Part shown: positions 59,817 through 64,000 of the stretch, one piece after another | Numbering within the stretch: the first letter of the stretch is position 1 | Layout: each line of letters starts with the position of its first letter | Origin: Pseudomonas sp. 102515 | Lineage (GTDB): Bacteria; Pseudomonadota; Gammaproteobacteria; Pseudomonadales; Pseudomonadaceae | Length of the DNA: 64,000 nt | NCBI RefSeq assembly: GCF_031085165.1 | Contig: NZ_JAVHTY010000002.1 | Coordinates: 434,001 to 498,000, forward strand | Direction of reading: 5' to 3' | The notes under the pieces: generated by a model | What the model saw: the letters and a program-made list of their open reading frames with translations, nothing else | What the model was told of the DNA's origin: nothing | Databases searched by the model: none | Made by a program: the position numbers and the translations under genes

Positions 59817-60572
59817 TCAGCCCAGCGGCGACTCCATGTGCGAGGTGCGCTCGACGGCGCCGTAGCGATCGCCGACCGCATGGGCTCGCTCCAGCAGCAC
59901 CTTCAGCTCGGCCAGGTCCTGGGCGATGCGGGTACCAGGGTCGCGGCGCAGCAATCGGGCGAACAGGTGGCCGAGGCGCCCGGCTGGCGGCTCGTAGGCC
60001 ATGACCGCGGTCACCTCGGTGCCACCGGGCACATCGGCGAAGCTGACCCAGCCCAGGTTGTTCAGGCCGGCGTAACCGCACGAGCGCCAGCCGATCAGCC
60101 GGCCTGGTTCGTCGTCGGTGACTTCGGCGTCCCATTCGAAACGCCCCATGGGCGCCTTGACCACCCAGTGGGAATAGCGGTCGTTGAGTACGTCCACGCG
60201 CTCGATATGGCGCATGAAGATCGGCAGGTTGGAGAAGTCGCGCCAGAAGCGATAGAGCTCATCGCGGGGGCGGGCGATGACCACCCGGCGGGTCTGGGAG
60301 GCCGCCGAATGCCAGGCCAGCGAACGGCGGACGTCGCGCTCGAAACGCACCTTGGTCAGGGTGCTTTTGATCGAGCAGTGTCCGCGCAGGCCACGTTTCA
60401 GCAGCCAGGCGCCGGTGGCGCCGGTCAGCAGGCCGAGCAGACCGCCACGCGCCAGGCCGCGGCTGATCAGCAGACCACCGCCGGCCACGGAGGCCAGGCG
60501 TTCGACGCCCTTGATGGCGGCAGCGTCGCGCGGCGGAGGAGCGAGAGGGGGAGTGGGGGCATCTAGGTGCAT
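59817..60572 (-). CDS. SRPBCC/START-like (polyketide cyclase-type) protein with hydrophobic N-terminal segment
   Basis: 251 residues. N-terminal proline-rich start, then glycine-rich hydrophobic stretch (LASVAGGGLLISRGLARGGLLGLL, about 35-62), then a START-like domain with VVIARPRDELYRFWRDFSNLP, SHWVVKAPMG, and EVTAVMAYEPPAG. AAAGGAG precedes ATG 60572; the frame is open 73 codons upstream into ptrB, which I leave out. It lies 53 bases downstream of ptrB on the same strand. Function unknown; lipid or hydrophobic-ligand binding is usual for the fold. Confidence 0.85.
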   Translation of the reverse strand: MHLDAPTPPLAPPPRDAAAIKGVERLASVAGGGLLISRGLARGGLLGLLTGATGAWLLKRGLRGHCSIKSTLTKVRFERDVRRSLAWHSAASQTRRVVIARPRDELYRFWRDFSNLPIFMRHIERVDVLNDRYSHWVVKAPMGRFEWDAEVTDDEPGRLIGWRSCGYAGLNNLGWVSFADVPGGTEVTAVMAYEPPAGRLGHLFARLLRRDPGTRIAQDLAELKVLLERAHAVGDRYGAVERTSHMESPLG

Positions 60573-60625
60573 GGCAGATTCTCCTTTGGCTGTGGAAAAG
60601 ACCTGCCCAGAGCCCCCGCCGTTCC

Positions 60626-62647
60626 CTAGCCGGTCAGGCCCAGTACCCGGAAGACGAAGGCATATTCCAGTGCCACGTCGCGCAAGGCCTGGTAGCGCCC
60701 GCTCATGCCGCCGTGTCCGGCGCCGAATTCGGTCTTGAGCAACAGCAGTGGGGCCTGATCGGTCCGCCGCTCGCGCAGCCGTGCCACCCACTTGGCGGCT
60801 TCCCAGTACTGCACCCGGGTGTCGTGATAGCCCGCCACCGCGAGGATGGCCGGATAGGCCTGGGCCTTCACGTTTTCATAGGGCGCATAGCTGGCGATGC
60901 GCTCGCGCACTTCCGGCTCGTTGGGGTCGCCCCATTCGTCGTACTCGGTCACGGTCAGCGGCAGGTCCGGCTTGAGCATGGTGTTGAGGACGTCGACGAA
61001 GGGCACCTCGGCGATGGCGGCGGCGTAGAGCTCGGGGCGCTGGTTGAGCACCGCGCCGGTCAGCAGGCCGCCGGCGCTGCCACCGCTGATGACCACCTGT
61101 TGCGGCGTCGTCAGGCCCTGTTCCAGCAGATGTTCGGTGCAGGCGATGAAGTCGTCGAAGGTGTTCTGCTTGTGTTCCAGCTTGCCGCTGCGATACCAGG
61201 CTTCACCCAGCTCGCCGCCGCCGCGCACATGGGCGATGGCGAAGCGCACGCCACGATCCAAGAGGCTCAGGCGGGCGTGGGAGAACCAGGGATCGAGGCT
61301 GTGGCCATAGGCGCCGTAGCCATAGAGGTACAGCGGGGCGCTCTGCGGCAGGTCGCGCCGACCGACCAGGCTGATGGGGATACGGGTGCCATCGGCGGCA
61401 GTGGCCCACAGGCGGCGGCTTTCGTAGGCGTCGGCGTCGAACGGGCCTTCCACCGGTACCTGCTTGAGCACCCGCTGGGTACCGCTGGCCAGGTCCAGTT
61501 CGCGGATCTCGGCGGGCCGATTGAGCGCCTCGTAGCGCAGGCGCATGACTGGACTGTTGAATTCCAGCACGTCCATGGCATCCAGGCTGTAGACCTCGTC
61601 CGGCAGGTCGACGCGATAGGGCGCCTGGCCGTAGGGCCGCACCTCCAGGATCGGCAAGCCGGCGGTGCGCAGGCTCAGCACCAGTGCCTGGGCGCCGAGG
61701 CTGGCATCCTCCAGCATCACGTCCGGGTCATGGGGCACCACCAGCTGCCAGTGCGAGCGGGTGGGGCTGTCCTCGGCGGCCTGGTAGAGCGCGAAGTTGA
61801 TGCCGTCCTGGTTGCTGCGGATGTACCAGCCATCGACGCCATGATCGGGGAAGTACTCGTGGCCTTCCTTGCGGGGCGCCAGGCAGACAAAGGCCTCGTC
61901 CGGCCGATCCGCGTCCAGCACCCAGGCTTCGCTGGTGGTCTTGCTGTGGGACAAGAGCAGCAGCTTGCGCTCGGAGCTCGAACGATAGCAGCCGAGGAAG
62001 AAGCGCCCGTCGTTCTCGTGGAAGACCAGTTGCGGCTCGGCATCGCCCAGGTGGTAGCGATAGAGCTTGTGCGGACGATGGGATTCGTCACGCTCGCCAA
62101 AGAACAGGGTGCGGCTGTCATTGGCCCAGGTCAGGCTGCCGTCGCACTCCTCGAAGAGCAGTTCGGTCACTCCGCCGGTGGCCAGCTCCTTCACATAGAG
62201 CCGGTAGGTCTCGTCGCCGACCTGGTCGAGGCTGTAGGCGAGCCGGGTCTGGTCCGGGCTGATGGTGAAGCGGCCGACCGAGAGAAAGCCGCCGTCGGCG
62301 ATGGCGTTGCCGTCGAACAGCAGCTCCTCGGTCGCCGGATCGGGCGTCAGGTCGCCGTCGGCCGGGCGGCGACAGCGATAGTTGCGGCCGTACTCGTCAC
62401 CGGCCTGGGTGCGCTGATAGTAGAGGTAGTCGCCGCGAGGGACGGGCAGCGACAGGTCCGTTTCGCGGATGCGCGCGCGGATCTCCTCGAACAGTTGCTC
62501 GCGCAGGGCGGCTTCGGGTGCCAGCTGGGCTTCCAGGTAGGCGTTCTCGGCTTCCAGGTGCGCCAGCACCTCGGGGGCGTCACGGTTTTCCAGCCAGACG
62601 TAGGGATCGTCACCGGGGGCGCGGCGGGCAGTGGGGGCTTGGGTCAT
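60626..62647 (-). CDS. ptrB: Oligopeptidase B (prolyl oligopeptidase family)
   Basis: Cytosolic serine peptidase cutting small peptides after Arg/Lys. 673 residues: N-terminal seven-blade propeller and C-terminal hydrolase domain with catalytic Ser in SGGSAGGLLTG, Asp in GYHDTRVQYWEAAKW and His in GAGHGGMSGR. ATG 62647 has AAGGAG 6 bases upstream; an in-frame start at 62677 is less likely. Confidence 0.95.
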   Translation of the reverse strand: MTQAPTARRAPGDDPYVWLENRDAPEVLAHLEAENAYLEAQLAPEAALREQLFEEIRARIRETDLSLPVPRGDYLYYQRTQAGDEYGRNYRCRRPADGDLTPDPATEELLFDGNAIADGGFLSVGRFTISPDQTRLAYSLDQVGDETYRLYVKELATGGVTELLFEECDGSLTWANDSRTLFFGERDESHRPHKLYRYHLGDAEPQLVFHENDGRFFLGCYRSSSERKLLLLSHSKTTSEAWVLDADRPDEAFVCLAPRKEGHEYFPDHGVDGWYIRSNQDGINFALYQAAEDSPTRSHWQLVVPHDPDVMLEDASLGAQALVLSLRTAGLPILEVRPYGQAPYRVDLPDEVYSLDAMDVLEFNSPVMRLRYEALNRPAEIRELDLASGTQRVLKQVPVEGPFDADAYESRRLWATAADGTRIPISLVGRRDLPQSAPLYLYGYGAYGHSLDPWFSHARLSLLDRGVRFAIAHVRGGGELGEAWYRSGKLEHKQNTFDDFIACTEHLLEQGLTTPQQVVISGGSAGGLLTGAVLNQRPELYAAAIAEVPFVDVLNTMLKPDLPLTVTEYDEWGDPNEPEVRERIASYAPYENVKAQAYPAILAVAGYHDTRVQYWEAAKWVARLRERRTDQAPLLLLKTEFGAGHGGMSGRYQALRDVALEYAFVFRVLGLTG

Positions 62648-62736
62648 GCGGGCTCCTTGGGCGCCGCGCAAGAGCACGCGGGCGGGGCAAAACCGCTATC
62701 ATAGGCTTCTCCTTTCCGCTATCGCCATGGATCGCA

Positions 62737-63210
62737 ATGACCGAGCAAGAGTACCTGATCGCCTGGGCCGTCTACGCCATCGCCGCGCTGCTGCTGTTGG
62801 TGGTGTCTTTCAAGGCCACCGGCTGGCTCTGGCGCTGGCTGCGCGAACCCATCCGGCTGGTGGTGGCCGTGCTGCTGGTAACGCCGGCCCTGGTGGATGC
62901 CGAGCATGGCCTCTATGCCCCGGCGATCGCCGTGACGGTGCTGGACCTGGTGTTCAAGGTGGGCAACAGCGCCTGGTCGGCGGTGGCCAACCTGGCGGTC
63001 GCCGGCACCATCGGCGTGGTGCTCTATCTGATCTTCGTCCTCTGTCGCTGGCTGTACCGGCGCTCCCATCCACGTCCGGTGCCGGTCGCCGCGGAGGCGC
63101 CAACGGATGCTCCGCAACCGGAATCGCCGGTGCCGCCGCGGACCCCGGCAGCCCCGGTCGAGCGGCGCGAACCCCGTGGTCGTGGCGAGCGCGTCGAACC
63201 CCGCCTGTAA
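62737..63210 (+). CDS. Hypothetical membrane protein with proline/arginine-rich tail
   Basis: 157 residues, not recognised. Four hydrophobic segments (about 5-26, 35-55, 60-80, 88-108) are followed by a basic RRSHPRP and a proline/arginine-rich cytoplasmic tail (about 115-157). Divergent from ptrB across about 90 bases. Reading frame, codon use and membrane pattern look genuine; the long in-frame extension upstream belongs to ptrB antisense. Confidence 0.8.
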   Translation: MTEQEYLIAWAVYAIAALLLLVVSFKATGWLWRWLREPIRLVVAVLLVTPALVDAEHGLYAPAIAVTVLDLVFKVGNSAWSAVANLAVAGTIGVVLYLIFVLCRWLYRRSHPRPVPVAAEAPTDAPQPESPVPPRTPAAPVERREPRGRGERVEPRL

Positions 63211-63308
63211 TCCAGGCTTGCGCCCAGGACGTGACCCCTTCAGCATGACCGCGAAGGGCAGCGGCTGCAGCCGCCGTTGAACCAGGCAGCCACCCCGGAG
63301 GGACGGAC

Positions 63309-64000
63309 ATGTGCGAATTGCTGGGCATGAGTGCCAACGTGCCCACGGATCTGGTCTTCAGTCTCCGGGGCCTCATGCAGCGCGGTGGGCGTACCGGTCC
63401 GCATCGAGACGGCTGGGGCGTGGCTTTCTACGAGGGCAGGGGACTGCACCTGTTCAAGGATGCCCTGCCAGGCGCCGATTCCGAGGTGGCCAAGCTGGTC
63501 CAGGGCTACCCGATCAAGAGCCATACGGTGATCGGCCATATCCGTCACGCCAACGTCGGGTCGGTCAATCTGGCCAATACCCACCCCTTCGTGCGGGAAC
63601 TGGGCGGGCGCTATTGGAGCTTTGCCCATAACGGCCAGCTGCAGGATTTCCATCCCGAGCCGCGCTTCTACCGGCCGGTGGGCGATACCGACAGCGAGAC
63701 GGCCTTTTGCAGCCTGCTGGATCAGGTCCGCGAGCGCTTTCCCGAACCCGTCCCGGTGGAGATGCTGTTGCCGCAGCTGGTGAACGCCTGCGATGGCTTT
63801 CGCAAGAAGGGCGTCTTCAATTGCCTGCTCAGCGACGGCGACTGGCTGTTCAGCTTCTGCACCACCAAGCTGGCCCATATCACCCGCCGCGCCCCCTTCG
63901 GTCCGGCCCAGTTGCGCGATGCGGAAGTCCACATCGACTTCAAGGCCGAGACCACGCCCAATGACGTCGTCACCATCATCGCCACCGAGCCCCTGACCTC
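63309..64000 (+). CDS. Class II glutamine amidotransferase (YafJ-like), 3' end outside window
   Basis: About 230 residues visible, open to the window edge. Met-Cys at the N-terminus (MCELLGMS) puts the nucleophilic cysteine at position 1 after Met removal, as in Ntn amidotransferases; GHIRHANVGS, NTHPF and HNGQLQDF are the glutamine-site motifs. GGAGGG stands about 6 bases before ATG. Target of the released ammonia unknown. Confidence 0.92.
   Translation, partial: MCELLGMSANVPTDLVFSLRGLMQRGGRTGPHRDGWGVAFYEGRGLHLFKDALPGADSEVAKLVQGYPIKSHTVIGHIRHANVGSVNLANTHPFVRELGGRYWSFAHNGQLQDFHPEPRFYRPVGDTDSETAFCSLLDQVRERFPEPVPVEMLLPQLVNACDGFRKKGVFNCLLSDGDWLFSFCTTKLAHITRRAPFGPAQLRDAEVHIDFKAETTPNDVVTIIATEPLT

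Noticed and set aside
60713-62704. A 663-codon plus-strand frame
   Set aside because: Antisense to ptrB, whose catalytic triad and length are convincing.

Overview
The window is a stretch of chromosome from a GC-rich gammaproteobacterium, almost certainly a Pseudomonas. The evidence is the block cmaX-crfX-cmpX-sigX-oprF, the divergent gltA / sdhCDAB-sucAB-lpdG-sucCD cluster followed by a braB/brnQ carrier and htpG, and the cob operon order cobO-cobB-bluB-cobD-cobC-cobQ-cobP-cobT-cobS. All are laid out as I know them from Pseudomonas genomes. Species cannot be fixed by eye; the P. oryzihabitans group is a guess. I see no insertion sequence, prophage, CRISPR array, tRNA or rRNA, and base composition looks even, so this is core genome with a few accessory operons.

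Layout. 1-1701: 3' part of ppsA. 1856-5790: envelope-stress block cmaX-crfX-cmpX-sigX-oprF. 5926-18849: citric-acid-cycle supercluster, gltA leftward and sdhCDAB-sucAB-lpdG-sucCD rightward, with structured RNA leaders before sucA and sucC. 19056-24817: brnQ, a small lipoprotein, htpG with a sigma-32-type promoter, a dienelactone-hydrolase-like enzyme, and a leftward DnaJ-related/SprT pair. 24915-28914: ttcA, a Tag-like protein lacking its expected pocket residues, a sirtuin, two NlpC/P60 lipoproteins and a small HNH-type protein. 29194-33148: an exported three-gene molybdenum hydroxylase operon (tri-haem cytochrome c, 2Fe-2S subunit, Mo subunit). 33145-35834 (leftward): DedA protein, metallophosphoesterase, YggL and a 19-cysteine copper-storage-type protein. 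35907-44975: a cobalamin riboswitch and ten tightly overlapping cobalamin genes. 45136-52545: a GGDEF/EAL protein, a FadL-type porin, rnd-ycgL-dehydrogenase, a nitroreductase and a YcgN protein. 52554-59601 (leftward): a peptide ABC transporter with a VanX/DdpX D-Ala-D-Ala dipeptidase and an RpiR-type regulator. 59817-64000: a START-like protein, oligopeptidase B, a small membrane protein and the start of a class II glutamine amidotransferase.

How the genes work together. SigX is expected to drive oprF and envelope genes, with CmpX as a likely tension sensor. The central cluster encodes the cycle from citrate synthase plus 2-oxoglutarate to fumarate. The cob operon covers corrinoid adenosylation, a,c-amidation, DMB synthesis (BluB) and nucleotide-loop assembly; corrin-ring genes are absent here. 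The ddp-like operon would import and cut D-Ala-D-Ala from wall turnover. The Mo hydroxylase would oxidise an unknown substrate in the periplasm and pass electrons to cytochrome c.

Most of the window is well-understood core genome. The items most worth a second look are the two RNA leaders in the TCA cluster, the Tag-like protein with replaced active-site residues, and the RpiR-linked D-Ala-D-Ala operon. I found no clear wholly new system.
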